The notes: generated by a model not told the origin, from the letters alone. Positions 25,561 to 33,548 are shown, numbered from the stretch's first letter. The stretch is DNA of 64,000 nucleotides from Ilyomonas sp965199905 (GCA_965199905.1 OZ241366.1:3720001-3784000); one strand, 5' to 3'. Program-made: numbers and translations.

Positions 25561-26955
25561 TTGTCTAAAAAATTTTGCCATGTTAAAATTATCCCCCCCA
25601 GAGTTTATTGGTTAATTTTTTTAACCGTTTTCTATTTTGTTTCCTGCAAAAAAGATTTCGTTGAAACGAATTATCAAACATCTAATGAAGTCAGATTTTC
25701 TGTAACTGATCAGGAAAAAGAACTAACTTCTTTAACCAAAGAAATCGGCGATGTTCTGAAAGTCATTTATCAATATCCTGAAGTTTTACGAGAAGTGGAT
25801 GCCGCTATTTACTCTGGCTACGAAAAAGATGAATGTATAAGCGTTAAAAACTTATTGCAAACTGAAAGCAGTCCTTTGTACCATTTCGCTGAGTTTAACA
25901 AAAGGAATATTACACCAGGGGTCTTTTATAAGTATTTCAGTGAAGAGGTCGCTACCGGAAGTTATCCATTAATAAATAAATATTATGGAAGTTATCTTTC
26001 TAAAAGTAATGCGAGCAACACATCTGTTAATTCCTTTAAGGTTGGTTCTCCGGCTACTGCGGCGGCTGGACCCGATAATGGCCTGTTGAAATATGAAATT
26101 TGGGTAGTAAATGGCGTCAAAGTTTATTTTCCTTATTCTGAAAACTTTGCGGCAACTTATGATCCGAGAAGCCCGACTATAAACAACACCGGAAATCCGG
26201 GCGGGCCTGTTGTTAGTACGGTAAGTGCTGATAGAGACGCGGATTCAGGGCCTGGACAAGAACCCTATTGGGTAACCGATCAATATGGTGTTCAGCATTT
26301 AACATCTAGACAAGTAACTGTAGATGATGCCTATGCAGAAACCAAAGCAACCCATATTGTGAATGTAATGGATGGAGATCGGGATCCACCACCCCCAACT
26401 ATTCCTCCTGTTACAACCGGCCCTATATACCAAGTATGGATAAGTTGGGTAAGGAGCGATAAAATGTATGATCGTTTGATTAGTTTTTCGGGTAATGGCG
26501 GGGGACCGGATCTTAGATTTGCAAGGGATTATGCCTTTTTAGACGCTGACGGCCAAGTAAAAACAACTGGTCCGGTTGTGGGTGGAAGTTTGTCTCGAAA
26601 AGATGTTAGAAAAAAGAGGTGGGTGCATATGTATCAACTTTGGAATACAAATTGGAAGCCGGAACAACTGAGTAATCATCTTGGAATTTGGGAAGAAGAC
26701 AACAAAGGCTCCATAACATTTACAGGTAGCGTATCAGGGAAGTTTAAAATTCTCGGTGTTGAAACAACCGTTAGCACGGGTTTTTCTTATACCAAACAAT
26801 CGCAAGACCCGATTTTAGGAAATGTAGATTGGGATCGGGATTCGTATTTTAGAACGGCAGCACTGAATAAGGGGAGAGGCTTTCAGGATGGATGGCCCAT
26901 TTATAATGCGGATCTTCATGTTGATTATACGATGCCTTATCAAGTAATCCCATAG
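25561..26955 (+). CDS. Large lipoprotein of unknown function, TTG start
   Basis: A 464-residue predicted outer-membrane or surface lipoprotein. The reading frame opens at TTG 25561; the hydrophobic segment VYWLIFLTVFYFVSCKKDF with a lipobox Cys follows at ~13-31, so the N-terminus is plausible though unusual. Then come a helical region (EKELTSLTKEIGDVLKVIYQ), a Thr/Pro-rich linker (DRDPPPPTIPPVTTG) and a C-terminal module with VQVWISWVRSDKMYD-like and RKKRWVHMYQLWNTNWKP blocks. No domain is recognised. The gene is more AT-rich than hisS and ends at a perfect 42-base palindrome. Confidence 0.65.
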   Translation: MSKKFCHVKIIPPRVYWLIFLTVFYFVSCKKDFVETNYQTSNEVRFSVTDQEKELTSLTKEIGDVLKVIYQYPEVLREVDAAIYSGYEKDECISVKNLLQTESSPLYHFAEFNKRNITPGVFYKYFSEEVATGSYPLINKYYGSYLSKSNASNTSVNSFKVGSPATAAAGPDNGLLKYEIWVVNGVKVYFPYSENFAATYDPRSPTINNTGNPGGPVVSTVSADRDADSGPGQEPYWVTDQYGVQHLTSRQVTVDDAYAETKATHIVNVMDGDRDPPPPTIPPVTTGPIYQVWISWVRSDKMYDRLISFSGNGGGPDLRFARDYAFLDADGQVKTTGPVVGGSLSRKDVRKKRWVHMYQLWNTNWKPEQLSNHLGIWEEDNKGSITFTGSVSGKFKILGVETTVSTGFSYTKQSQDPILGNVDWDRDSYFRTAALNKGRGFQDGWPIYNADLHVDYTMPYQVIP

Positions 26956-26962
26956 CATTAGC

Positions 26963-27004
26963 TTATGCAGCAACAGCAATGAATTCATTGCTGTTGCTGC
27001 ATAA
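26963..27004. terminator. Perfect 42-base palindrome between two envelope genes
   Basis: TTATGCAGCAACAGCAATGAA (26963-26983) is followed at once by its exact complement to 27004, with no loop. It begins 8 bp past the stop codon of the lipoprotein gene and has no T-run, so it could be a terminator, an RNA-processing site or a protein-binding palindrome. Confidence 0.7.
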
Positions 27005-27048
27005 CTTTAGAAAAGAAAGTAAATACTATAGAATATTAAATCCCTCGT

Positions 27049-27855
27049 TTGATACATAAAATCTGTATTTTACTCTTGCTTTTAATTGTAAGCCTTTCTA
27101 TTCAGGCGCAGAAGGGGTTTTACATTAAAAGAATTTCGGCTGGCTATCGCATTTCAGAAATTGACCTCATTGGCACCAATCCAATTGATGCTCTGCCATT
27201 ACTTAAAGATCCGACCAATTATCTTCACTTCATATCAACTTTTACATACAACGCTTTAGGCGGAAGCCCAGGTCCCCAAACCATTCATACATTTTACGCC
27301 AACGCCGAACTATACAAAAACCGCCATTACGGATTTTGGAAGCACACCTATTTGCAAACCGGATTGTTCGCTATCAAAAACATCAACACCAGAGCGGGTT
27401 CACTCACGCACTTCGGTTTAACTGAATCCGATTCCATCCAATACAATACTACTTATTCACTCACTCATCAAACTCAATTCTTTGGTTTAAATTTTGGCAT
27501 CAACAGAACAACAAAGATTGCAAAGCGGTTACAGTCAACAATAGGTTTGCAGGTGCAGGGAATGGTTGCTCTGATACACAAATATCAACCTCACATGGAT
27601 AGCAGTCTCCTGCAACCAGGACCACTTGCCAAATGGGAAGCTATTTATAACTATCAGCTTCCTACCCTGAAAGCCAAGAACTATTTTCAATGGCAAATCA
27701 TGCTGCCGTTGGGTATTGAATATGAAGCATGGAAACAAAGACTTACCATACGCATAGAGGTTGCGCCGGGGTATATCCGCAACAAGTATCTAAACAAATC
27801 GTTTGCGGCAGGCGAAGCGCATTCGGCTGGCTTGTGGTTGATTTATAAATTATAA
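27049..27855 (+). CDS. Exported protein of unknown function, TTG start
   Basis: A 268-residue exported protein. TTG 27049 is taken as the start because the sequence after it is a clean signal peptide (HKICILLLLLIVSLSIQAQ) with no nearby ATG. The mature part has alternating strands (GFYIKRISAGYRI, TQFFGLNFGINRTTKIA, RLTIRIEVAPGYIRNKYL) and ends in LWLIYKL, which suits a small outer-membrane barrel, but no family is recognised. It is the second gene after the 42-base palindrome and probably works with the lipoprotein upstream. Confidence 0.6.
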   Translation: MIHKICILLLLLIVSLSIQAQKGFYIKRISAGYRISEIDLIGTNPIDALPLLKDPTNYLHFISTFTYNALGGSPGPQTIHTFYANAELYKNRHYGFWKHTYLQTGLFAIKNINTRAGSLTHFGLTESDSIQYNTTYSLTHQTQFFGLNFGINRTTKIAKRLQSTIGLQVQGMVALIHKYQPHMDSSLLQPGPLAKWEAIYNYQLPTLKAKNYFQWQIMLPLGIEYEAWKQRLTIRIEVAPGYIRNKYLNKSFAAGEAHSAGLWLIYKL

Positions 27856-27921
27856 TGTTCACTGCAGTTTGCTTTGCTCTTATTTCTAAACTTTTGCACC
27901 AACCAATAGAAAATATTGTTT

Positions 27922-27959
27922 AACGCAGTCAGGGTTTAAAACCCTGACTGCGTTTTTTT
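27922..27959. terminator. Strong intrinsic terminator
   Basis: AACGCAGTCAGGGTTT pairs perfectly with AAACCCTGACTGCGTT and is followed by seven T residues on the plus strand. It closes the 27049-27855 gene and, because the GH43-like gene converges on it, may serve both. Confidence 0.9.
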
Positions 27960-27975
27960 GGCCGAAAACACTCTT

Positions 27976-29061
27976 TCATACCATCTTCTTCTTATCAACA
28001 GACGCTAAGCAAATCTGCGACGACAGTTTCCAGCCATACTTGCCGCGGCTGCCTTCGTAAAGCAAATGATATTGATCAGGCGACTCGATCAACGCCGGAA
28101 ACCACATAGCGCCGCCATCTTCTTCGCCCCTGGCGCCGCAGCCAAATACAGGATTGCCGGGATGTTTTTCCCACTGTTTCAAATCTTGGGAACGTGCCAA
28201 TCCGAAATAGTCAGGCTGGTCTATCAACTCTGAACTGCCGCCATACAGCAAGTAAGTATAATCGCCTTGCTGAAACAAACGCCCGGTGGCAATCTGCCTG
28301 TCCCATTCACCTTCTTTGCCGGCTGCAAATACCGGTTTGTCACTTAATAGATTGAAGCTTTTTCCATCGGTTGATGAAGCGATGTAAAAGCCAAGATAAC
28401 CTTCGCCTTTCTTCGCTTCTTTTTGAAATAAAAGATATACCTGTTTATCTTTTACAATCACCGAAGGCGCGCGTCCGTCCATTAGCTTGCCCATCTTCGT
28501 AAAGTGAATGCCATCGGGGCTTGTAGCCCAGCCAATAGCATCCGGACCATTGCCAATAGCTGAGTAATATAATAGAAATTGGTTGTTGAAAAAGCAAACC
28601 GCCGGGTCAAGTGCAGCGCCATCATCAAAGCTTCCTTTCTCGCCAACATCAATAATAAAATTGCCATTGTTTAAATCGGTAAACTGGATGGTTTCTTTGT
28701 TGATGGAATGCAAAGCGGCAACTGCCATGCGATCATGTGGTTCCTTCGTATTGTTATTGGTAAAACCATGCCCCCGATAGTATATAAACTTCTGTCCATT
28801 GTGTTCAAGATAAGCTGGATTTGCCGTCCATATTTTCTTCCAGCCGCTTCCGGTAGCCGGTATTACCGGGTTGTTTTTAGCATGATACCAGGCTTTGCAA
28901 TTTCTTGTATAACTATTGCTGAACAGGTTCCAGAAATGTATGTCTTGTTCTGCCATAATAGATGAATCGGTCTTGTGGTTTGCACCAAATGAATGAATGT
29001 TGAGAAAAGAAAAGCCGGCGGCAAGTTTTGCCGTTCTGCCAAGAAAATGTTTCCTGTTCAT
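27976..29061 (-). CDS. GH43/GH32/GH130-like five-bladed beta-propeller protein
   Basis: A 361-residue exported protein. The N-terminus RKHFLGRTAKLAAGFSFLNI is a signal-like segment in the style of Bacteroidota Tat or Sec substrates. The body repeats the propeller blade pattern: KFIYYRGHG, GAALDPAVCFFNNQFLLYYS, IGWATSPDGIHFTKMG, QVYLLFQKEAKK, YTYLLYGGSSE, FGLARSQDLKQWEKHPGNPV, YHLLYEGSRG. The DPAV in blade 1 and the acidic residues in later blades fit the furanosidase (GH43/62/32/68) clan or GH130. The exact sugar is unknown. Beside it lies a wrecked GH43 gene, so this was a small glycan-use locus. Confidence 0.8.
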   Translation of the reverse strand: MNRKHFLGRTAKLAAGFSFLNIHSFGANHKTDSSIMAEQDIHFWNLFSNSYTRNCKAWYHAKNNPVIPATGSGWKKIWTANPAYLEHNGQKFIYYRGHGFTNNNTKEPHDRMAVAALHSINKETIQFTDLNNGNFIIDVGEKGSFDDGAALDPAVCFFNNQFLLYYSAIGNGPDAIGWATSPDGIHFTKMGKLMDGRAPSVIVKDKQVYLLFQKEAKKGEGYLGFYIASSTDGKSFNLLSDKPVFAAGKEGEWDRQIATGRLFQQGDYTYLLYGGSSELIDQPDYFGLARSQDLKQWEKHPGNPVFGCGARGEEDGGAMWFPALIESPDQYHLLYEGSRGKYGWKLSSQICLASVDKKKMV

Positions 29062-29117
29062 GCAAATTGTTAGCGTTTGTAAATAAGTTCAAATATAAAG
29101 GCAGGCTTACAAAACAT

Positions 29118-29724
29118 TTACTCTGCTTTCAGTACCGCAGTGCGCTTGCTGATGCCATTTTCATTAAAAGCTTCAATGCAGAAATAATACGGCTTGTCTT
29201 TGTCCATCGCGCGGAAATAATATTCATTTACGCCATACAGCATCACACTTGTGTATAGTTTATCAGGTACAATACCGCTATAAATTACGTAGCCATCTGC
29301 ATCGTCCATCACTTGCCATTTTAGCCATGCATTTCTTCTTTCACTATCACCTCGTAATACAATAAAATGTTCCACTGTATCTGGTAAATATGCTATCACC
29401 ATTTCCAAACACACGAAAGCCGCTTAACGCAAATTTTCCTGTTGGCATGTGAATGTTTTTCATATTTGCTTGATACAAAGTTCCGGTGAAGCATATCGTA
29501 GCTTCACCAATAGCTCCATTGGTTGGTGCTGAATAAATAATAGGTGCCTTTAAATAAAGTGATGGTTGGGTCGGCGGTGGCGCGGTGCCTGCCTTGCTCA
29601 CTGAAGTTAGAAGCAGGTGTATAACTATGTCTTTATTGATGGGATTGCAATAAGTAGTTTGCTGTGCGTGAAGTGTGATTGTTATCGGTAAGAAGAATAA
29701 TAAAACAAAGACTTCTTTTTGCAT
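29118..29724 (-). pseudogene. Decayed GH43-type glycosidase with Fn3 tail, large internal deletion
   Basis: From ATG 29724 a signal peptide (VFVLLFFLPITITLHAQ) and TYCNPINKD are read. After a frameshift the second frame reads HSYTPASNFSEQGRHRATAD and PTITLFKGTYYLFSTNQWSY, which is the start of a GH43-like catalytic domain (the WW pair is TGG-TGA, a nonsense change at 29504-29506). The gene then jumps to NIHMPTGKFALSGFRVFGNG, the end of its discoidin-like domain, and after another shift to FIVLRGDSERRNAWLKWQ and YYFCIEAFNENGISKRT, a fibronectin III tail. Most of the catalytic domain is missing. The start and end of an ancestral gene of perhaps 1.8 kb or more are preserved. Confidence 0.85.
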
Positions 29725-29820
29725 GGCAATCGTTACATAGTAGCTATAACAAAAGCTAACAAAAGGATGTGGTTTCCGGAAAATATCTTGGGTAAGTTTG
29801 TGTAAATAAAAGCCTTCATT

Positions 29821-30327
29821 ATGACAAACAAAGAACAAGCGGCACTATACCTGAAGTTAATAGGATTGGAAGTGCCTGCTACGCGCAAATGCCTGGAGCG
29901 CATTGATGCAAACGTGTTTGATTACAAGCCGCATCCTAAGTCCATGCCGATGGGTTACCTGTCGCAACTGGTGGCTGAAATTCCATTATGGATAACCGTT
30001 ATGGTGAAAGAAAATGTGATTGATTTTACAACGTACAAACATGCGGTTATAAGAACGAATGATGACCTTGTGAAGCATTTTGATGAAAATATAGAAGGCG
30101 TGAAAAAGGCGCTGCAGGAAGCGTCGGAAGATGATTTAAGCAAGATGTTTACTTTGCGGAATGGTGAGGATATTATCATGTCGGTTCCCTTAATTGAATA
30201 CATCGGTCCAACGATCAATCATTGGGTGCATCACCGCGGTCAGTTGACTGTTTATATGCGTATGAACGATATTGATGTGCCTTCTGTTTATGGACCATCG
30301 GCAGATGAAAACCCGTATAAAAGATAG
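29821..30327 (+). CDS. DinB-family protein
   Basis: A 168-residue four-helix bundle of the DinB/YfiT superfamily. The C-terminal metal site is seen as NHWVHHRGQLTVYMRMND (HxxxHRGQ, ~136-153), followed by the usual VPSVYGPSADENP. The first metal histidine, usually near residue 50, is not obvious here. Members are thiol-dependent transferases or stress proteins; the reaction is unknown. A TAAGTTTG at 29792-29799, 21 bp before ATG, matches the -7 promoter element. It is divergent from the GH43 remnant and 26 bp ahead of an AlkA-like gene. Confidence 0.9.
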   Translation: MTNKEQAALYLKLIGLEVPATRKCLERIDANVFDYKPHPKSMPMGYLSQLVAEIPLWITVMVKENVIDFTTYKHAVIRTNDDLVKHFDENIEGVKKALQEASEDDLSKMFTLRNGEDIIMSVPLIEYIGPTINHWVHHRGQLTVYMRMNDIDVPSVYGPSADENPYKR

Positions 30328-30353
30328 CTCCTTATTTGGGCTTAGCGTAATAA

Positions 30354-30992
30354 ATGCATCAAACATATTCGGAAGAAAACTTTCGCTACATCTGCGATTT
30401 ATTAGGTGGCAGAGATAAAGATTTGGGAGCGATTTTAGGCGTACATGGATATCCGCCATTATGGTCGCGCCCCAATATTTTTCAAACTCTCATTCTTACC
30501 ATTTTAGAGCAACAGGTATCGTTAGCTTCCGCGTATGCGGCTTATAAAAAACTGAAAGAAAAAATTGGATTTGTAACACCTAAAAAGATACTGGCTTTAT
30601 CGGCTGAAGAGTTGCGCGCGTGCTATTTCAGCCGGCAAAAAACAGTGTACGCAAAAGAGCTGGCGACCGCGATAATAAAGAGAAAGATTAGCCTGAAAAA
30701 ATTATCGCTGGCACCTGATAACGAGATACGAGCAATATTGAAAGACATCAAAGGCATCGGCGATTGGACGGTTGATATTTACCTGATTCATGCCTTGCAT
30801 CGCACCGATTTATTCCCGCTTGGAGATGTGGGTTTGGTAAGTGCTTTGAAAGAAATCAAAAGTTTAGATAAAGGCGTTAGCAAAGAAGAAATGCTGGCAG
30901 TTGCCGAACCTTGGCGACCTTACCGCACAATAGCTACAATGATCTTATGGCATCATTACATTAAAAAGCGAGGATTGAAAGTGATAGGATAA
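30354..30992 (+). CDS. DNA-3-methyladenine glycosylase (AlkA type)
   Basis: A 212-residue base-excision glycosylase of the HhH-GPD superfamily. Seen are PNIFQTLILTILEQQVSLA-type helix blocks (residues ~40-60), the helix-hairpin-helix LKDIKGIGDWTVDIYL (~124-139) and the catalytic aspartate in FPLGDVGL (~151-158). There is no C-terminal iron-sulphur Cys cluster, which argues for AlkA rather than Nth. It probably excises alkylated purines. It is co-oriented with the DinB gene at 26 bp, and DNA damage response is a plausible common theme. Confidence 0.92.
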   Translation: MHQTYSEENFRYICDLLGGRDKDLGAILGVHGYPPLWSRPNIFQTLILTILEQQVSLASAYAAYKKLKEKIGFVTPKKILALSAEELRACYFSRQKTVYAKELATAIIKRKISLKKLSLAPDNEIRAILKDIKGIGDWTVDIYLIHALHRTDLFPLGDVGLVSALKEIKSLDKGVSKEEMLAVAEPWRPYRTIATMILWHHYIKKRGLKVIG

Positions 30993-31048
30993 AGAGGTTC
31001 CGTTATTCCGCAATTGTCGCTGACATTGGACTATAATCAAATCAAACT

Positions 31049-31170
31049 TGCAAGCGGATTTGTGCGGAATCTGCTCTATATTATTTGAGCCAATTTCCAT
31101 TTCGTAATATCCTTGTTAATTTCAAAAGCTTCAAATCGTTAAAACCAGATTCCGCACAAAGCCTCGCAAA
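31049..31170. repeat. Inverted repeat with TTTGTGCGGAATCTG arms
   Basis: TTTGTGCGGAATCTG at 31059-31073 is perfectly inverted at 31146-31160, and weaker pairing extends outward about 10 bp on each side (TTGCAAGCGGA against TTTGCGAGGC). The 72 bases between carry no gene. This is the main content of the 259-bp gap between the AlkA-like gene and the small membrane gene. Confidence 0.6.
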
Positions 31171-31251
31171 AATGGTTTATGATAAACCTGTCGGGAGTAA
31201 TTTCGGAATATTGCGCAGCCTCATTATTCTTAAATGAGTGATTATTCAGAA

Positions 31252-31641
31252 TCATTCACTCTCATCTTTTTTCTTTTCTTCTCTTCGAGGCTGGCACCAG
31301 CGGTCGCGCATTTTGCTTTTAAATTGCAGCCGGTCTTCGTCGCTCATGTTCTTCCATTTATCACGCATCTCCCGCATCTCGTTCCACTTGTTATGCTGGC
31401 CCCAGGCCGGTGGTCCACCGCCACGCGGGCGAAAATGAAAGCCGCCAAATAGGATGCGGCATAGTAAAAACAAACCGGCTGCCTGCCAGTAAGTAATCGG
31501 GCTTACGCCTAACAAGGAAGGCAAAACCGCATTCCACAGCCACATCACAATGGCTATCAGCAAGGCGCACAGTAAAGGGAAAAACAAAAGGAACAAAAAC
31601 TTTCCCTTTTTCCCCCTGAATTTATCGTTTCGCATTTGCAT
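31252..31641 (-). CDS. Small membrane protein encoded with the sigma factor
   Basis: A 129-residue protein. A basic start (NDKFRGKKGKF) leads into two hydrophobic segments (FLFLLFFPLLCALLIAIVMW; ITYWQAAGLFLLCRILFGGF), then a Gly/Pro/Arg linker (FHFRPRGGGPPAWGQ) and a charged helical tail with NMSDEDRLQFKSKMRDRW. The stop of the sigma gene is three bases away, so they are co-transcribed. This position suits a membrane regulator of the sigma factor, but no anti-sigma domain is recognisable. It is the likely paralogue of 16246-16548. Confidence 0.7.
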   Translation of the reverse strand: MQMRNDKFRGKKGKFLFLLFFPLLCALLIAIVMWLWNAVLPSLLGVSPITYWQAAGLFLLCRILFGGFHFRPRGGGPPAWGQHNKWNEMREMRDKWKNMSDEDRLQFKSKMRDRWCQPRREEKKKDESE

Positions 31642-31644
31642 GTT

Positions 31645-32220
31645 TTAATAATTTATCAGTTCGTTATACAACGTCTGCAGGCGCTTCCGCAAATGTTTTA
31701 CCGCATAGCCTTTACGCGAAATAATGGTCTTCAGTTTATCACCACTTGCATTCGCTATCTCCTGCAGCGTTTTATCTTCCAGCTCATTCTGCACAAATAC
31801 GTCACGCTGGTTTTGGGGTAATTCATCCAGGGCAGCAAACAGTTCTTCCCAAAACAAGTCACGAATGTATCTTGTTTCCGGGTCGTTTGTATCGGCTAAC
31901 AAAATGTCTTTAAAGCCCAGTTCACCATCTTCGTTTTCGTAAGAATAATCGTCGAGCAGTTCCGGCTTTTTTTTGCGGTAGCTGTCCGTAATTTTATTGC
32001 GTGCCACGCGGTGCAGCCAGCCGCTCATCTGCTCAATCTCGTTAAGGTTTACCACGTTGCTAAGCTGGTACCAAACGTCCTGCAGAATATCTTCTGCATC
32101 TTCATCTGTATTCACCCTGCCGCGAATAAACCCGAACAGGCGACTGCCATATTCTTTGATGGTTGCTGAAATATGTTCACCCCTGTTTGCCGGCATTGAT
32201 ATGTGTGCGGAATGTGCCAA
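31645..32220 (-). CDS. ECF-type RNA polymerase sigma factor
   Basis: A 191-residue sigma-70 family protein of the ECF kind. Region 2 is ATIKEYGSRLFGFIRGRV, then EDAEDILQDVWYQL (~37-50, the core-binding helix) and GWLHRVARNKITDSYRKK (~67-84). Region 4 has LDELPQNQRDVFVQNELEDK and a helix-turn-helix TLQEIANASGDKLKTIISRK (~151-170). Length and order are standard. It is followed by a small membrane protein on the same transcript; no classic anti-sigma factor with FecR or zinc-binding motif is near. Confidence 0.95.
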   Translation of the reverse strand: MAHSAHISMPANRGEHISATIKEYGSRLFGFIRGRVNTDEDAEDILQDVWYQLSNVVNLNEIEQMSGWLHRVARNKITDSYRKKKPELLDDYSYENEDGELGFKDILLADTNDPETRYIRDLFWEELFAALDELPQNQRDVFVQNELEDKTLQEIANASGDKLKTIISRKGYAVKHLRKRLQTLYNELINY

Positions 32221-32300
32221 TGTAAGAAGAAGACGATTGGTGACGGAAAATACTTTACGCTGCTTTCATTTTTCCGCACTTTATTTTTGCCCTTTTTATT

Positions 32301-32996
32301 ATGATTATGAAAAAATTTGCTGCGCTGAATGGTTACGAAAAATTCATTATCGCCTTCGTCATCGTTCTTATTATCATTGGTGATATCGGGGCGTTCATCA
32401 ACGTTCACTGGTACGAAACTGCGTATGCAGAAGAAGATGGCTTTATTGAATGGCTTACTACTGTTCCGCTGTTTATAGCCACCGTTGTTGCCATTGGGTA
32501 TTTGATAAAATTGTATGGCAAAAGAAGCTGGCTGTTCTTTTTATCTGTGCTGTTTATTGCGCTGTTTGCCTTCTTTGCCGGCGGCGAAGAAATCAGTTGG
32601 GGGCAACGCATTTTTCACATACAAACGCCGGAGTATTTTAAAGAGCACAATGCACAGGATGAAATGAACCTGCACAACTTAGTTATGAGTGATGGCGAAA
32701 AAGTGAACAAAGTGATTTTCTCACAATTACTTTCCGTACTAATTGGTATTTATTTAGTTCTGTTGCCTATCCTTTACACAAAAATTAATAATGTAAAAAG
32801 GTTCATTGACTGGGCTGGCGTTCCGGTGGCGCGTTTGTACCAGATTATACTTGCTGCGGCTGTGTTTTTACTTACCAATATTTGTCCTTCACCCAAAGCG
32901 CCGGAGATGCTTGAGTTTGGTATCTGTTTTACTTTTTTGTTGATTGTATTGTATCCGCTGAACAGGTATGTATTCAGAAAAAATGAAGTTATATAA
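32301..32996 (+). CDS. Polytopic membrane protein of unknown function
   Basis: A 231-residue protein with about six membrane helices, for example FIIAFVIVLIIIGDIGAFI, FIEWLTTVPLFIATVVAIGY and FFLSVLFIALFAFFAGGEE. The motif GGEEISWGQRIFHIQTPEY followed by NAQDEMNLHNL (~95-127) is shared with many uncharacterised bacterial membrane proteins; the acidic EE and the HN pair suggest a metal or polar site in the membrane. It is divergent from the sigma factor gene, 80 bp away. TATTTTTG at 32282-32289 resembles a -7 element. Confidence 0.75.
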   Translation: MIMKKFAALNGYEKFIIAFVIVLIIIGDIGAFINVHWYETAYAEEDGFIEWLTTVPLFIATVVAIGYLIKLYGKRSWLFFLSVLFIALFAFFAGGEEISWGQRIFHIQTPEYFKEHNAQDEMNLHNLVMSDGEKVNKVIFSQLLSVLIGIYLVLLPILYTKINNVKRFIDWAGVPVARLYQIILAAAVFLLTNICPSPKAPEMLEFGICFTFLLIVLYPLNRYVFRKNEVI

Positions 32997-33013
32997 AGGC
33001 AGTGCAAACGTGA

Positions 33014-33043
33014 TTTGACAGTTTGCGTAAATAGTTATCTTTA
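33014..33043 (+). promoter_or_regulatory. Promoter of the S4 protein, TTTG-N18-TATCTTTA
   Basis: TTTG at 33014-33017 and TATCTTTA at 33036-33043, 18 bases apart, fit the Bacteroidota -33/-7 promoter (TTTG ... TAnnTTTG) with one mismatch. Four bases (GGAA) separate the -7 element from ATG 33048. Confidence 0.5.
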
Positions 33044-33047
33044 GGAA

Positions 33048-33434
33048 ATGAGCGATAAGAAAGAGAAGCTGCGCCTTGATAAATACCTGTGGTCAATCCG
33101 TTTATTTAAAACGAGAACGCTGGCTGCCGAAGCCTGCGACAAAGGCAAGGTAAAGCAGAACGGAACCTCCCTGAAAGCCGCGAAAACAGTGAATATAGGC
33201 GATGAATATGAGGTAAAGGCAGAAGAGCGTAAATGGGTTGTAAAAGTAACCGGCTTGCTTGATCATCGTGTGCAATACAGCGAAGCCATCAACTACTATT
33301 TAGACTTAACGCCTGCCGAAGATCCGGATAATTTAGCTTACCAGGCGTCTTCTTTCCATACGGGGAAACGCCAGAGCAAAATAGGGCGACCCACTAAAAA
33401 AGACCGGCGTGAGCTGGACGGATTTATGGACTAA
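33048..33434 (+). CDS. S4-domain RNA-binding protein (Hsp15/HslR-like)
   Basis: A 128-residue protein with an N-terminal S4 RNA-binding domain: RLDKYLWSIRLFKTRTLAAE, ACDKGKVKQNGTSLKAAKTV and VNIGDEYEV (~6-60), followed by a short helical C-terminus with a basic end (KRQSKIGRPTKKDRRELD). This is the Hsp15 layout: in other bacteria it rescues stalled 50S subunits carrying peptidyl-tRNA. Only the family, not the client, is visible here. It lies 123 bp upstream of trmD on the same strand, with a palindromic repeat between. Confidence 0.93.
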   Translation: MSDKKEKLRLDKYLWSIRLFKTRTLAAEACDKGKVKQNGTSLKAAKTVNIGDEYEVKAEERKWVVKVTGLLDHRVQYSEAINYYLDLTPAEDPDNLAYQASSFHTGKRQSKIGRPTKKDRRELDGFMD

Positions 33435-33436
33435 AT

Positions 33437-33548
33437 AATGTAGTTGTCAACTATCAGCTATGCAGGTAATCATGTTCTAATGCTTGTATAAACTTCTTTG
33501 ATACTTATACACATTGTCAATTACTATCTATCAACTATTAGCCTATAC
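33437..33548. repeat. AGTTGTCAACTATCAGC-type degenerate palindrome
   Basis: Words TAGTTGTCAACTATCAGCTA (from 33441) and CATTGTCAATTACTATCTAT (from 33513) plus CAACTATTAGCC form imperfect inverted arms around a ~50-base centre. It fills the gap between the S4 gene and trmD and merges into the trmD promoter. Related wording is at 14581-14694 and 57391-57430. Confidence 0.5.
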
